A DNA stretch of 64,000 nt from Dendrolimus kikuchii (GCA_019925095.2 CM034406.1:6860388-6924387), one strand, 5' to 3'; shown: positions 51,100-63,184, counted from the first letter of the stretch. Made by a program: numbers and translations. Notes: generated by a model from the sequence alone, not told the origin.

Positions 51100-51625
51100 T
51101 TCTAGGCGCTAAGAACCTCAGCCAGAAGGCCCAGCTCGCCATACACAACGCGGTGCTGGTACCTACGCTCACGTATGGAAGCGAGAGTTGGGTATGGAAG
51201 AGAGAGCATGAAAGTAGAGTAAACGCGGTTGAGGTGCGAGCACTGCGAAAAATCTACGGAGTGACGCTCGCGGACCGCGTTCGTAATACCGAAGTAAGAA
51301 AGAGAGTGTCGGAGTGAACGTAAGGAAAGGAATGCTCCGGTGGTTCGGGCATGTGGAAAGAATGCATGATGAAAGAATGACTAAACAGATATACAATGCA
51401 AAAGTGGATGGATGCAGAAGTCGTGGAAGGCCACGACACATCTTCCATGATCAAATTGATCGTGTACTAGCGGAGGGTGATGTCAGGAGCCTTAAGAACA
51501 GACGAGTGAGCATGACAAGAGTTATGAATGTCAAAGAAGCAAGTGAGGTGTGTAAGAATGGGCCTAAATGTCGTTCTGTTGTTCGTGCCTACCCCGCAAG
51601 GGAACTGGCGTGAACTTATGTATGT
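51100..51625 (+). mobile_element. LINE 3' end inserted in the pogo element
   Basis: A 5'-truncated RTE-like LINE. Frames read LRKIYGVTLADRVRN and VRKGMLRWFGHVERM..ERMTKQIYNAKVDG, ending PARELA before a 'tatgtatgta' tail. The direct repeats 'attct...tttgataac' at 51,082-51,099 and 51,626-51,642 (differing by one T) are the target duplication. This shows that the LINE landed in the transposon after the transposon landed here. Confidence 0.85.
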
Positions 51626-51772
51626 ATTCTTTTTTTGATAACATTGTACGGACAAAATGACATACATAGACCACGGACAAAATGACACAGGTATGTTATT
51701 TTGTACATAAGTAAAACACAGCAGATGGTTTAAATTTATTTTATCTGTAGTTTCTTTTACAGATATACCAAA

Positions 51773-53711
51773 ATGCCACGTAACTACAAACGAACGACTG
51801 ATCGACAATCTTGGAGTGCAGACTCGATGCAGAAAGCTATAGAAGCAATTAAAAATAATGAAATGGGCTGGTTATTAGCTTCAAAAACATTTGGTATCCC
51901 TCATGCAACGCTCCGAAGGCATGATTTAGGAAATAACAAGACTTTAGAATCCAATTCAAAAGGTCTTGGAAATTGGAAACTTACTTTTCCACCTGACATA
52001 TAAAGGCAATTAGTTAATCATTTGCAATTCCTTGAATCTCGTTTGTTTGGGTTGACGCGAGCATCGGTGCAAGAACTAGCTTTTCAGTTGGCTGATAAAA
52101 TTGGTTTCGCTCATAAATTTAACAAACAAAAACAAAAAGCTGGACAAGAATGGTTGGAAGGATTTTTGAGACGAAATAAAGATATCTCTCTCCGTAAGCC
52201 TGAAGCTACGTCAGCAGCCCGTGCTCAAGCTTTTAATCGGCTACATGAAGAGCTGTTGGATTCAGTTGGCTTTAAACCTCATAGAATTTACAATGCTGAT
52301 GAATCAGGTTTGTCTACTGTACAAAAAACTCTCAAGATTTTGGCCACTACTGGCAGGAATGTTTCCAGGTTGGCATTATAACCAGTGCAGAAAGAGGAAC
52401 AAACACCACTGTAGTTTGCCCTGTTAATGCCGTTGGTACCTTTGTCCCCCCGATGATGATATTTCCGAGAAAGAATATGAAAAACGAACTTGTCGATGTG
52501 CTCCTCCTGGCACTTTAGGTGTAGCTCAACAATCAGGGTGGATGACAACAGAAATATTCCTCAAATGGATAAAGCATTTTCAAAGTTTTGTTAAAGCAAG
52601 TATAGAGGATAACGTGATTTTGATTATCGACGGACATGCAAGTCACAAAGGTATTGAGACATTAGAATATGCTAAAAAAAACGGTATTCATGTTATTTGT
52701 CTTCCTCCACATTGCACTCATCGCATGCAGCCGCTAGATGTTTCTTTTTTCGCGCCATTAAAAACTTACTTTAACCAAGAAATATCCAAGTGGCTGAAAA
52801 CACATCCCGGACGTGTTGTTACACAATTCCAGATTGCTAGCCTGTTCAACGAAGCATACGGCAAAGCAGCTACAGTACAAAATGCTTGTCATGGATTTAA
52901 AAGCACGGGTATTTGGCCTCTAAATCCTGAAATATTTCCGGATTATATGTTTGAACCTGCAGAGACTACAAACATGCCCCTGAATAACATTTCAAATGAG
53001 CAACTTCACCAGCAAACGACTTCTAGTTATCTTTCCATTGCTGGGCCATCTACACAGGAACAAGGCCGATCATTTTTCGTTTCTGTAACAGATATTGGTC
53101 AGGTTCTGGCGATTGCGCAATCTCAAGTACAGACATCCTGTACTGTGACATCCAACGAAAACAATGAAATCGAAACAGCATCATCTACCACAAAAGAAGT
53201 CGGCAATTCACATCATGTTGTGGCTGCGAATACTGACCAAGTAGGTGTTTTTACTCCTCTTCCTAATCAAAGTTCTTCTGCTAATAAACAAGATCCATCA
53301 TCCTCTAATCTTGATGTCCCAATTGAGGACATTTCTCCAGTTCCAAAGGGACATTTTATTAGTGGACAAGGGAAACGCAAACCAAAGATTCGGCAGTCCT
53401 CTTTAGTTTTAACTTCTACCCCTAATATGACAGAAATTAAATCGAGAAGTGAACCCAAAGCTCCTCCAGCAAAGAGGACACGAAAAGTTACTAAGAGCTT
53501 ATTTGAAGATAACAGTGAAGAAGAGTTATTTTCTAATAACTCTCAAGACGAGGAAGAAGACTGTCCATGTATCTATTGTAATGATCTTTTTTCAAGATCT
53601 AAGCCCGGAGAAAACTGGTTACGGTGTTTAAATTGTTCGCATTGGGCTCACGCTTCTTGTGCTAACATTCCTAAAAGTACTAAGAGTTTTATTTGTGAAC
53701 TTTGTGAATAA
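51773..53711 (+). pseudogene. pogo-like transposase-PHD pseudogene
   Basis: Order: MPRNYKRTTDR with a psq-type helix-turn-helix (WLLASKTFGIPHATLRRH), a CENP-B-type DNA-binding domain (RASVQELAFQLADKIG..WLEGFLRRN), then DDE motifs [24 protein letters not shown] and FKSTGIWPLNP. A 200-residue disordered part leads to a C-terminal PHD-like finger CPCIYCND..WLRCLNCSHWAHASC..FICELC. Lesions are a TAA at 52,001-52,003 with the frame resuming, and frameshifts near 52,365 and 52,495. The last 389 codons (52,542-53,711) are still open. Confidence 0.88.
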
Positions 53712-54299
53712 TTGCATGCATGTCATTTTGCCCATATCCTACGGACAAAACGAATTTTATCTGATCTCAATTAAACTAAGAAATTTAGTTTTTCTTTTGT
53801 TTTTCCTACAAATTGTTGTTGGTTTCAATAAATAAAGAACTAAAGATAATAAGTGTAGTTTATAATTGTACTGTGTATTAGCAATAAAGTGTTATGGGTC
53901 CAAAACAAAATCATATGTCATTTTGTACGTATTTCCCCTACCTGCCTAATGGGATTGACATGTACATATTATGGATACAAGTATCGAAAAATGAGGCCGT
54001 TTTTACTTAATATTGCTTAATCAGTGTAGCTTCGCGAGCGTCGATTTATTAACAGTCAATACAAACTACACAAACATTCTTATGATAAATGCGGCATTAG
54101 CACAATTGTTGCGCACAAACCACGTGTTCCACTTAATATCACTCAAACAGACATTATTATTATATGATTCAGTGGCAAAGCAACGTAATTTACTCTCATG
54201 TCGCTGTCACAGATGTTTCATCGGAAATTAGTAACTTTCTACTTTATATAGATGGCGTTATAATCAATAGATTCACATTTAGTTTTCATGTGCTATTAT

Positions 54300-54375
54300 A
54301 TGGGATGAGTGGCGAGGTCTTGGGGAGGCCTACGTCCAGCAGTGGACTACGACTGGCTGACGACGACGACGTGCT
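54300..54375 (+). repeat. Lepidopteran SINE tail
   Basis: Contains 'gggaggcctacgtccagcag' and 'tggactacgactggctgacg' then a GAC/ACG run, the usual 3' end of moth SINEs. Only the tail is present. Confidence 0.7.
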
Positions 54376-54411
54376 ATTAAAGTGCCGTTTATTACTGTAC
54401 TGTTATAATAT

Positions 54412-54587
54412 TGTGGGGTAATTGTGATTACTATTCTGCTCATTTCGTCATCGCTTGGATATAAAAGCGACTGTGGGTAGCGTCGAACAATCATTCTCAC
54501 TTTTTTGTTCGGAAGTCAAATAAAATATTTCTCAAGAGTTCTACATGTCTCGTTATACAAATCCCGCACTAAATAACTAAACTTACA
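54412..54587 (+). mobile_element. Possible solo or partial LTR
   Basis: Bounded by TGTGGGG and CTTACA, with a TATA-like 'ggatataaaagcgac' and AATAAA ('caaataaaatatttc'). It is followed at once by 'attggtgcagataccgg', which looks like the leader/primer-binding region of an LTR retrotransposon. No polyprotein follows and no second LTR was found. Confidence 0.4.
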
Positions 54588-56575
54588 AATTGGTGCAGAT
54601 ACCGGTGGTCTTGGCAATTTCAACAGGGATATTTATGCCAATAAAATTGAAGGGTCTGTGTGTAATTAATAAAATTAAACATGTAATAATTTTTAAAAAT
54701 TTTGCCTGTCAGTCTGTTTGAAAGTTTGCCTCGAATAAGCTTCGAAACGGTTCAACAAATTTCAATGACAATTTTAGGAATTGAATTTAACAATTTTACG
54801 AAAATCACGCGCGAGCATGTGACGTGCCGGGCACAGCCAGTCTTAGATATAAGTGTCACAAATGACTCCCTCTGTAAAGCTAAGATGTAGGCAAAAGGAA
54901 CAAAGAAACTCATGGCATTTGTCCGAAAAAATTACGAAATTCGACGGAAGCAGTTTGTGAGGAAGCCCTGCTTGAATGTATCGGGGCGATAAACCCACAA
55001 TAATATCGACACGCCAGATAACCTTCGAGTAGTCCTCAGTAATTCAAAAGCCTGTTAGTCTTCCCCGGGGAGCTACATTAGCTGGAGCAAGAGATCTCTA
55101 TCCTTACAAGCAAAAGTTTAGTAGTTTTATGTCCTTGATAAATAACAAAATAGATCAAAACTGTACTGAATTTTTAAATTAAATCATTTTAATATACACA
55201 TATTTAAAAACAGTCAAGATCTTAGAAGAAAACCTGGCCAGGGGTCCTAGTTAATTTTTTGTACCAACTATCTTGGGAGAATGTCTCAAAAATGTACAAA
55301 TCCTTGTGAATATTAAAATATTTATTATATTGTCATCTATATGAGGTAAATAGCCATTAATACTCAATGTGATCTCCACATTCGCTGCATTCACCTAGAT
55401 ACATAATTTGTATTATAATATAATTACTCTAAACATTGAAAGGAGTATTCAGTCATTCATATAAGTTGTTGTCATAATCAGGAAAGTATTTGAGCATGAT
55501 ATAGGTCGAGTAAGATTTACGCAGTCTCTAAAACTTATTATCCAATAGAGATGCGGGTATACGATACAATAAATAGGGATGCGGACACATCTTACAATGA
55601 ATGTTAGTATTCTTACATATAAAAGAAATAACATTTTATCATCAACTTTTAAAATATCACGATAGAAACAATTTTACTTACTTTTTAAACAATAAATAAT
55701 TAAACCGCTATCTGGATACTTTTACTTGTACCTACCTATGACGTCATAGACAGGTACACTCGTACAAAATTGACAAGGCTGCGAAGTTCTGTAAGATTGT
55801 AAAAAGTGTCACATGATACTGTCCGCACCACTATTCGCCATACAAGTGGCTAAAATTCCATAATTTTCTACCAAAATGATAAGGCGAATGACTGGACAGT
55901 AAGATAATTAATATAGGGACCGGCCATTAAACGTTACATACAATCGCACATAAATTAAATTTCACATATGGTTCCCGAGAGCGGTTATATACACTCGACC
56001 ATGCCGCTACTAATATTTTGTAACTTTTCGTAATATTACAAGATTAATGATACATTTAAATGAAACAAATGTATAAATCTGAATTAATCACTGAAAAGCA
56101 TTTATATTTTACAAAATATTTTATGGTAGACATACACACATTTACAAACCTAAGTATGTTACACTTGTATTATATGTAACATACAACAGACACCACTTTA
56201 CAAAATGCTGGTAACACTCAGACCAGACCAAAGTACTGTGAAGCGCGAGACTTACGAACCCATAACCGGTGCTTGGTAATTGGACTTACCATTTACCATA
56301 TCCAACAAAAGCACGGCCGAGTGTAATGGCAGCGCTGAATATAAGACAAGGCCAAGTTAAAATTATAAGATCTTCGTTTAATTTACAGTTAAATTGGTAA
56401 AACTTAAAATTACATAACAAAATAGACTTGCGTGGCTAACTATCGAATAAATCTATCAACTATTTGTGATTACATAAACAAACTCAAGCATAATAAACAT
56501 TAATAACAGAAATAAAACCTCACATGTCTTCTGTTCAAAATATATTTTGAAGCGCACCGACACAATCCAAGTACG

Positions 56576-56785
56576 GATTGGATTGGACCGAGTACATTTG
56601 GATAGTCACTTAGTCTCCATTTGTGGCCGATTGGATTAGACCAAGTATATTTGAATAGTCACTCAGACTATTTGTGGCGGATTGGATGGGACCGAGAATA
56701 TTTGGATAGTCACTCGGTCTCTACTTGTGGTAGATTGGATTGGACCAAGTACATTCGGATAGCTTATCAGATTTCAGTTGTGGCG
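56576..56785. repeat. Minisatellite, four units of about 53 bp
   Basis: Units start at 56,576, 56,629, 56,680 and 56,733, each opening 'gattggat' and containing a 'gaccgagtacatttggatag'-type core. Units differ by scattered substitutions, so the array is not recent. Confidence 0.9.
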
Positions 56786-58300
56786 ACTGATGAATCTGAG
56801 TGCACTTGGAAAACTGTGTGTTCACTTCAATAGTGTCAAGTGGCTTTAATATTTCGGTCTGACTATTGATATATCTCCGAATCAACAGAACTCTGTTAAC
56901 AAGCACTATTTATGCGGACACAATCTATATATGCTTCGTTTTGATGCTTTCGTAGACAGTAGACAACCAGTGCATATTTATTTTATTGAGTTTAATTTTT
57001 AAAACATTGGAAATGGTAGAGAGGACTGGAATTAAGCAAAGTAGCAACCTCGAGCGTTTTTTTTAATGTAAAAATATTACAACATGAACACATTAAGAGG
57101 TCGTGATCAAAAGAATGCACTGAATTTCAACACATATACATCAGAACAAAGGTCATGTATCGAGATTGCATTTACTATATATTATATTTTTTATATATAT
57201 ATATATATAATGGATCAACGATGTGTTTACAAATGATTTATTTCACTCTATAAGAAATAAATATGAATTTCATCATATAACAAAAATACAAGAAATGAAA
57301 ATCACGCGCCCAAATTCACTGTTCTAATATTTTTATATAAAGAAAAACAGCGCTGAAACTTTTAATCAACATTTTATAGTTTAAAACATATTTTCGTAAA
57401 ACCAAATTATTACTTAAAAGTTGAGTCTTAATCAATTTACTTTCAATTTCATATGTTATTAGGATCTAGGAAGTAAATAACAAATGTTTATTAATCAATA
57501 ATATTACGACGAATCCTATACATGTGAAACTAGCAAACAAAGTAGAATTAACTGTTTAAGCATCAGGTGGAGTGTTTGTTCGCCAGGTTTTGGCAATAAA
57601 AAAACAACTGATTAAAGTACTAGGACTCTCTTTACCACTCTTCTGTCATGATTTCACTATCATCAACACCATTTCGTAATAAAACAACCATAAAATCACG
57701 GATATCGGTGTTCCACTTAAAAGCCCAGGGAGAGGAAAGCAATAGGATAATTTTCTGATTTTAAATGAACACAGCTGACATAAGTTGCTAATCATTATAA
57801 CAATTTATTAATTACATGATTAAACTTAAAAGCCTTAAATTATTTAGTAGTAATCTGATCTGGTAATTGTTGATTCAATAGCCTGTATATTATATATTGT
57901 TTAGTTCACTTGCTAAACCACAACTTTTCATGACTATTAAAAACTCAAATTAAAGTAGCCATCAAGTGATATCGACACATTAAATGCTGAAGACATTTCC
58001 ATCTCAATTTATTTTTACAATCAAAAACAATTATTTCCGTGAATGCATTGTTCACTTTCACAATAAAATTTCAATTTCAAAACACCCTAAACTGTTTATG
58101 CACTTTTGAACACATTCATCACAAATATGGCTAATTTGTACTGATGCAAATTAATACACAACACAGTGTTCAAATTTTACGCCTCATATTCCTACCTTCT
58201 CTAAATACTGTATGAATATATCTTCCATGTTAATGTTCATAACAAATTTGTAATTATTGCTCATTCCGAAAATACAAATTCATTTGTTACAGTGGTCAAA

Positions 58301-58306
58301 TTTATT
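58301..58306 (-). terminator. Candidate polyadenylation signal of the minus-strand gene
   Basis: AATAAA on the minus strand, about 370 bp after the stop at 58,674. A second one is near 58,005. Confidence 0.35.
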
Positions 58307-58673
58307 TTCTAGAAATTATCTGTAGTTCATTTCCTGCAAAAAGGGTTGATGTAAACCCTACACAATGTCAGAAAATGCATTCAAAAGAACATACACAATT
58401 TAATGGAGTTAGACGATACGTCCAGCGGTCATATTGTGCAGATGCGCACCGCCGCGGCACTTCACTAGTCCATGGATGCACTGCACTCCATTGCATTAAC
58501 AATCGTCTTAAATAGAATATCGTTTCCTCTGAAGCGAACGTAACACATATTTCGTAACAAATCTCACACTCGCGAGAAGCCCGATCGCCCGATCGCCCGA
58601 AGCCGAGCCGACGTCAACGAGTCGCACGCGACAAGGCTGCAAGGCTCGCGCGCGACCCGGACGGGAGCGGCCG

Positions 58674-58729
58674 CTACTCACTGAAGTAGCGCACCTTGCT
58701 GCCGCCGCAACGGAGGATGTCTTCCCACG
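58674..58729 (-). CDS. Minus-strand gene, last exon
   Basis: 56 nt. After the acceptor tctccag it completes A492 and reads WEDILRCGGSKVRYFSE then TAG. It is too short to find by open-frame length; it is supported by phase and by the sudden protein-like sequence. Confidence 0.75.
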
Positions 58730-61700
58730 CTGGAGACAAGAACAATTGTTTCAGGACCAGTTGTATTTTGTATGCAAAATGGGAGTAAACAAAGGGATCA
58801 GCTCACCTCCGCCGACGTAGTCGATGATCTGGTGCAAGTGGTGAGTGTCGGGCGGGGGCTGCGGGGGCAGGTAGCGCAGCGCGGCGCACCCGGCGCGCAC
58901 CGCCACCCCGGCGGGGCCCTCGACGGCGTCGCGCACGAGGTCGCAGCGCGGCCGACGCGCCGCCGCGCCCAGCAGCTGCTCGTTGATGTCGAAGCCGAAC
59001 GTGACCCCGTCCATGTCCCGCGGCCGCACCGTCGAGTCGAGCAGGATCACCGGCGGCCGCCGGTCGGCCACCACGTCGGGCGCGGGGGCCTCAGCCCCGC
59101 CAACGCCTCTATCCTTGCGCTCGCGCCGACCGGCCGCGGCGGCGGCGGCCACCTTCGGGTCCCTGGGTCGGCGCGGGACCCCCGCCTCCGCGGGTGGGAC
59201 GCCCGGCGTCGTGCGCGGCTCCAGTGCCGGATACCCGTCGGCGTCGCTGGCCACCGGTGCCGGGGGCTCGGGCGCGCGCCTCTGTTCGCCGCCGTTCTCG
59301 CCCTCCGCGTAAAAATTGCACGACTCGATAAGATCGGGTATGTTGTGTCGCGTGCGCGCGATCTCCGCGTACGAGGCGTGCGGCGCGGGCGCAGCGGTCG
59401 GTCGCGGCGCGGCGGGCGCGGGCGCGTCGCGGCCCACGGGGGTCGCGTCGGCGGGCAGCGAATGTACCGAATCCATGTCGTCATTGGAGTCGTTGCTGCG
59501 GTCGGACGGCGGCGCGGACTCGCGGCGGGCGCGCGGCGACGGCAGGCGCGTGCGACGCGGCGCCGCGTCGCGGTCGTTGTCGTCGGCGCGCCGCCTCGGC
59601 TTTCGCTTCTTGGTGACCGTCTGGAAGTCGGTCAGCTCCGTGGCGATGGCGGCGGCGGTGTCGGCGGCGGGCGCGTCCGCGTAGTAGAAGGGCGCGCGCA
59701 CGTCGTCGCCCCAGGAGCGGCGTTCGGCCTTGACGGCGGCGTGGTCGCGGCGCTCCTTCTTGTCGGCGCGCAGGGGGGGCGTGGGGGGCGGCCCGGCGCC
59801 GGCGGTGAGCTCCTCGATCGTGGTGCGCGACAGCTCCTCCATGGAGGTGGCTCGCTGCACCTTGGCCTCCTTGTCCTTGCGGTGTGCTCGCTCGGTGGGC
59901 CGCTTCTTGCCCTTCTCGTCGGCGTCGTCGCGGTGCTTGGCGCGGCCCAGCTTGTGCCCGCGCCCGTTGTCCGCGTTCGACTCTATGAAGCGCAGCAGCT
60001 CGTTCACGTCCTTGTCCCCCTGGTAGCCGTCGATTTGCCTGCAGTCGATCACAGTCTCGTTCTTGGATGACTTTTTCCTCCTGGGTTTTTTATGTTGACT
60101 AGACCCCGATAAGGGAGAACTGAATCCTTGAACAGAATTTCCATTTTCATCCAGAGATTTCTGAAATTTTGAGTATTTAGTTAAAGACAAAATTTATTCT
60201 CATACATACCGATTGAATTTAATTGGCATCATTTTTATTGTAATACTTGATAAGTAATAAAAATATAACATTTACACAATGAGGAATATGCATGTTTTTT
60301 AATTGTGTTTTTAAATAATTGTTTACTTCGTTTTATCATAGTAAAAAATAGAAATACTTTTGGAAATGTCCAAATCAATTCTTTTTTAAATGATTAATTT
60401 TTTTATAAAATTCGAGCTATTTAAACACCACTATTTACACGGACTTTTAATGGCCCATAGTTCACTTTCAGTGATGTTTATTGTATAAAGTGTCACAATC
60501 ATAAAATTACAAAGTTGTTCGAGTTTTTTGTTGGAACGACAGTTTGTCCTTTCGGACGTACAATACAGGCGATTGTAATGGTGCCTGGCCATAAGTACAT
60601 TATTTAATCAATCAATAAATTAATATAAAACTTTATCTTTATAGAACCATAAATCAATGTCAATGTTTACGTGTTCATCTATCAAGTGTTTTCAATTTAT
60701 AAATTTAATACTACATAGGCCATGGAAAAATCTAAACAACCATCTTATGATATTGTATTTACCAAACTGTGAAAACAACATTAAAAGTACAGACAAAAAT
60801 GTATTTTTTCATTACATTTCTGGAATTTTCTATAAATAAGGTTCTCTCACAATAACACAATATTTCGCGAACTACTACTTGAGATGTGTTTTATAACATT
60901 ATATAATGCATCAGTATCAAATTATGTATATTATCAACTAAATAAATTAATTGTTATTGGCTTTCAGTTTTGTTGATTTCTTTCTAAGTTGCATTCTGTA
61001 GACATTCTTAAGTGTCGAATCGGGCTTTTTAGTTTGAGATTATTGTAGTACACTTCTTGCAATCGAATCGAAGGCGAGCGGGCTTTACTCGTGGTTGACT
61101 GTTTCCATGCACATTGCGATAGTGTGCGTGTCTGACGGAACGGTCAGTCGCTAGCATGCCGTCCCTTCAGGCCCGCTCACACACATAATACATGTATACC
61201 ACAAGTAAAACCTCTCCACTCCTCCGTGAATCGCCAGAACTATACCTAGTTTTTTACAGGAATCCAAAACAAACAGTCAAAAAGCTAAAAAGATTCTTTC
61301 GTGTTCTTCGCCGTTTATATAGTCTATTGCAGTTGATATTTTAATCTTATACGTGCAGGAACGGAGAAAGAATTCAATTTCCTGCGGCCGGGCGGCCTGT
61401 CGTAAGAGGCGACCAAACAACCCACAGCCAGGTGGTAGGGCATTAGCCCGACTGGATGGCTACCACCCCTGGTCTAAAGTATGTCGCCATAACAACCTTG
61501 AGTTGTGTTTCGGCGTTAGTGACCAGGTTCCAGTCTCCTTTATGAGTGCAGTAGCGCATTTATAGCACCTTTGGTGTTGCAACTGTCCATAGGCGATGGT
61601 AACCGCTTTCCATCAAGCGGGCCGCCTGCGTGTCTGCTGAACTCCTGCAATAATTTTTTTTTTAAATAGCTTCAATGTACATGACACTTTTACAACTGTA

Positions 61701-62016
61701 TAATACATAACTACTCAAAATCATTAAGAAAACTAACCTTAAATTCATCTGGTGCAGTTGTTCCAGTGGAACCATAGTTAGGTCTGGACAGTGGAAGTCC
61801 ATTGAAACTGCTCGATATCACACTCCGAGGCTGCTTGCAATAAAAAATCATTTTAATTACTAACCTTAGTCATACATGAACTCTAGTTCTAGATAAAAAG
61901 TTTATTGCGGAGAGTTAATAACTATTACGTAATAAAAACGTTTTGTACGTCACGCAGACAAATGTTATTAATTCTTTTGTCAGAAAACCTACCCTATTTT
62001 TAGGCTTTCTATCCAT
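58674..62016 (-). CDS. Unrecognised charged protein, four coding exons, 509 aa
   Basis: Exons in order on the minus strand: 62016-61993, 61833-61738, 60160-58807, 58729-58674. All joins are GT-AG and in phase. The start is MDRKPKNR and the end is WEDILRCGGSKVRYFSE. Most of it is low-complexity Arg/Lys/Asp/Ala/Pro sequence, so probably disordered. Islands that look constrained are VIDCRQIDGYQGDKDVNELL (77-96), RATSMEELSRTTIEEL (143-158), ELTDFQTVTKKRKPRRR (215-231), SYAEIARTRHNIPDLIES (303-320), PPVILLDSTVRP then FGFDINEQLL (409-437), and the C-terminal end. The basic clusters could be nuclear localisation signals. I do not recognise the family. It is convergent with OSBP, with 18 kb between them. 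Confidence 0.82.
58807..60160 (-). CDS. Minus-strand gene, main exon
   Basis: 1,354 nt, residues 41-491, from KSLDENGNSV after the acceptor atttcag to IIDYVGG before the donor GGAG|gtgagc (phase 1). The open frame runs a few codons beyond both splice sites, which are preferred because they join exactly to the neighbouring exons. GC content is very high, and this opens long false frames on the other strand. Confidence 0.88.
60161..61352. other. Intron 2 of the minus-strand gene
   Basis: AT-rich, with the shared repeat at 61,065-61,190 ('cacattgcgatagtgtgc', 'gcatgccgtcccttcaggcc'). No other feature is seen. Confidence 0.65.
61355..61655 (-). repeat. Dispersed repeat family A, minus copy
   Basis: Near-complete copy from 'gtgcaggaacggagaaagaa' through 'ggctaccacccctggtc' to 'tctgctgaactcctgc' and a T-run. 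It sits in the intron just before the second coding exon of the minus-strand gene. Confidence 0.78.
61738..61833 (-). CDS. Minus-strand gene, second coding exon
   Basis: 96 nt, phase 0 at both ends: QPRSVISSSFNGLPLSRPNY then GSTGTTAPDEFK. The acceptor is ttgcaag (an alternative AG three bases further on would drop the Gln), and the donor is AAG|gttagt. Ser/Gly-rich. Confidence 0.8.
61993..62016 (-). CDS. Minus-strand gene, first coding exon
   Basis: Eight codons, MDRKPKNR, from ATG to the donor AGG|gtaggt, in phase with the next exon. A short upstream frame (MIFDLLS then stop) precedes it in the presumed 5' UTR. The start is plausible but could be internal if an upstream exon joins before it. 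Confidence 0.65.
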
Positions 62017-62324
62017 ATCTGTCTATAATTCAGCTAAGTAAATCGAAAATCATAAATCTTCCTACCTGATACAATGTATTTTGAATGAAAACCAAAATCA
62101 TTTTTCAAACATTTATGATTTTTGAAAAAATCACAAATAATAAAAAAAAACATGTATATTGTTGAATAATTATTTATTAGTACTCATATTATTACATTGT
62201 TTTCTAATGTTGGCACGTCGCCACTTGTGAAATATTGATAACAAATTCTAAAATCAAAAGTGACAATGTTTCGATGGAGAGGAAGCTACGGGCAAATATC
62301 ACCTACACCGACTTATTATGTCCA

Positions 62325-62475
62325 TAATAACCAAAATATTCAAAATGACCAAAATGTAAAAACTGTCCAAAATGTTCAAAATGACTAACTGTTCAACATG
62401 TTCAAAATGTCCAAAATTATCAAAATGTTATAAAATGACCAAAATTTCCAAAATGTCCAAAATAACAAAATGGCA
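62325..62475. repeat. Short-period minisatellite (CAAAATGTC-like)
   Basis: About 13 loose repeats of a 9-12 bp motif 'caaaatg(t/a)cc'. The reverse-complement motif 'ttttggt(c/a)aa' forms a smaller array at 63,185-63,260. Confidence 0.85.
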
Positions 62476-62484
62476 AATCACAAA

Positions 62485-62700
62485 AAACTAAAACCTATCC
62501 CACTTTCTGGGATAACCTTTATATACACCTATCCCATTACCTGCGATGAAAGTATCCCTTGTCCAGCCTTGATATTAAAATTACATATATACCGAATTTC
62601 ATCCAAATCAGTCCAATAGTTTTTCACTAAAAGCTTAACAAACAGAGAGACAAATATATTTTTATCTCCGAAACTATCCCATTTTTCGGAATAAAAAGTC
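62485..62700. repeat. RTE-like fragment
   Basis: Contains 'atccaaatcagtccaatagtt' and 'actatcccatttttcggaa', wording typical of the RTE-like repeat 3' region. The 'ctatcccattt' words recur at 62,975. Confidence 0.4.
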
Positions 62701-62740
62701 ACCCTATGTTTATTCCTCGGCATTGAAAAAAAAGAAAAAA

Positions 62741-62764
62741 ATGTGTGTGTGTGTGTGTGGGTGT

Positions 62765-62848
<84 letters not shown>

Positions 62849-62893
62849 TTGTGTGCGCGCGCGCGTGCGTGCGTGTTTGTGGGCGCGTGCGTA
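62741..62893. repeat. (GT)n/(GC)n microsatellite
   Basis: About 150 bp of GT dinucleotides, grading into GC and GTTTGT interruptions on the right. Confidence 0.97.
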
Positions 62894-63184
62894 TAAAAGA
62901 TTTAATCTAAATCTGTTCATTCCGCTTCCCTAGCGTAATCTTTGACTGCGTAGCCGTTGGGGGCAGAGGGCAGACACTATCCCATTTTTAGGATAGAAAG
63001 TATCCTATATCCAATCCGTTATCGAAAGCATATACATAATTATGTATACCTACCTAACTTCAGGTTCATCAGTTTTACTCAGGCCAAAAAAACAAGAAGA
63101 AATAAACTTCCAAACATAAGATATGTTAAATTTGGAACTTTATTTGTTCCTTACATATAGGTATTGTTAAATATGGATGGGTTA

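Larger units (their letters stand above)
50750..53938 (+). mobile_element. pogo-like transposon with PHD finger
   Basis: 3,189 bp flanked by TA (50,748-50,749 and 53,939-53,940). The termini ggggaaatacgtacaaaa and, inverted, ttttgtacgtatttcccc are near-perfect 18-bp inverted repeats. Sub-terminal copies of 'acaaaatgac' recur inside both ends and may be transposase-binding sites. It contains a broken transposase gene and a nested LINE at 51,100-51,625. Confidence 0.9.
54588..58670. other. Intergenic stretch, minisatellite only
   Basis: AT-rich, with the minisatellite at 56,576-56,785 and a short TA run near 57,200. No supported gene. The right end probably holds the 3' UTR of the minus-strand gene. 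Confidence 0.55.

Noticed and set aside
58772..60070. Long (432-codon) + strand open frame opposite the main exon of the minus-strand gene
   Set aside because: The composition is Arg/Gly/Val/Ala-rich and mirrors the GC-rich coding strand. The minus frame has phase-compatible splice joins and a sensible C-terminus, so the + frame is a shadow.
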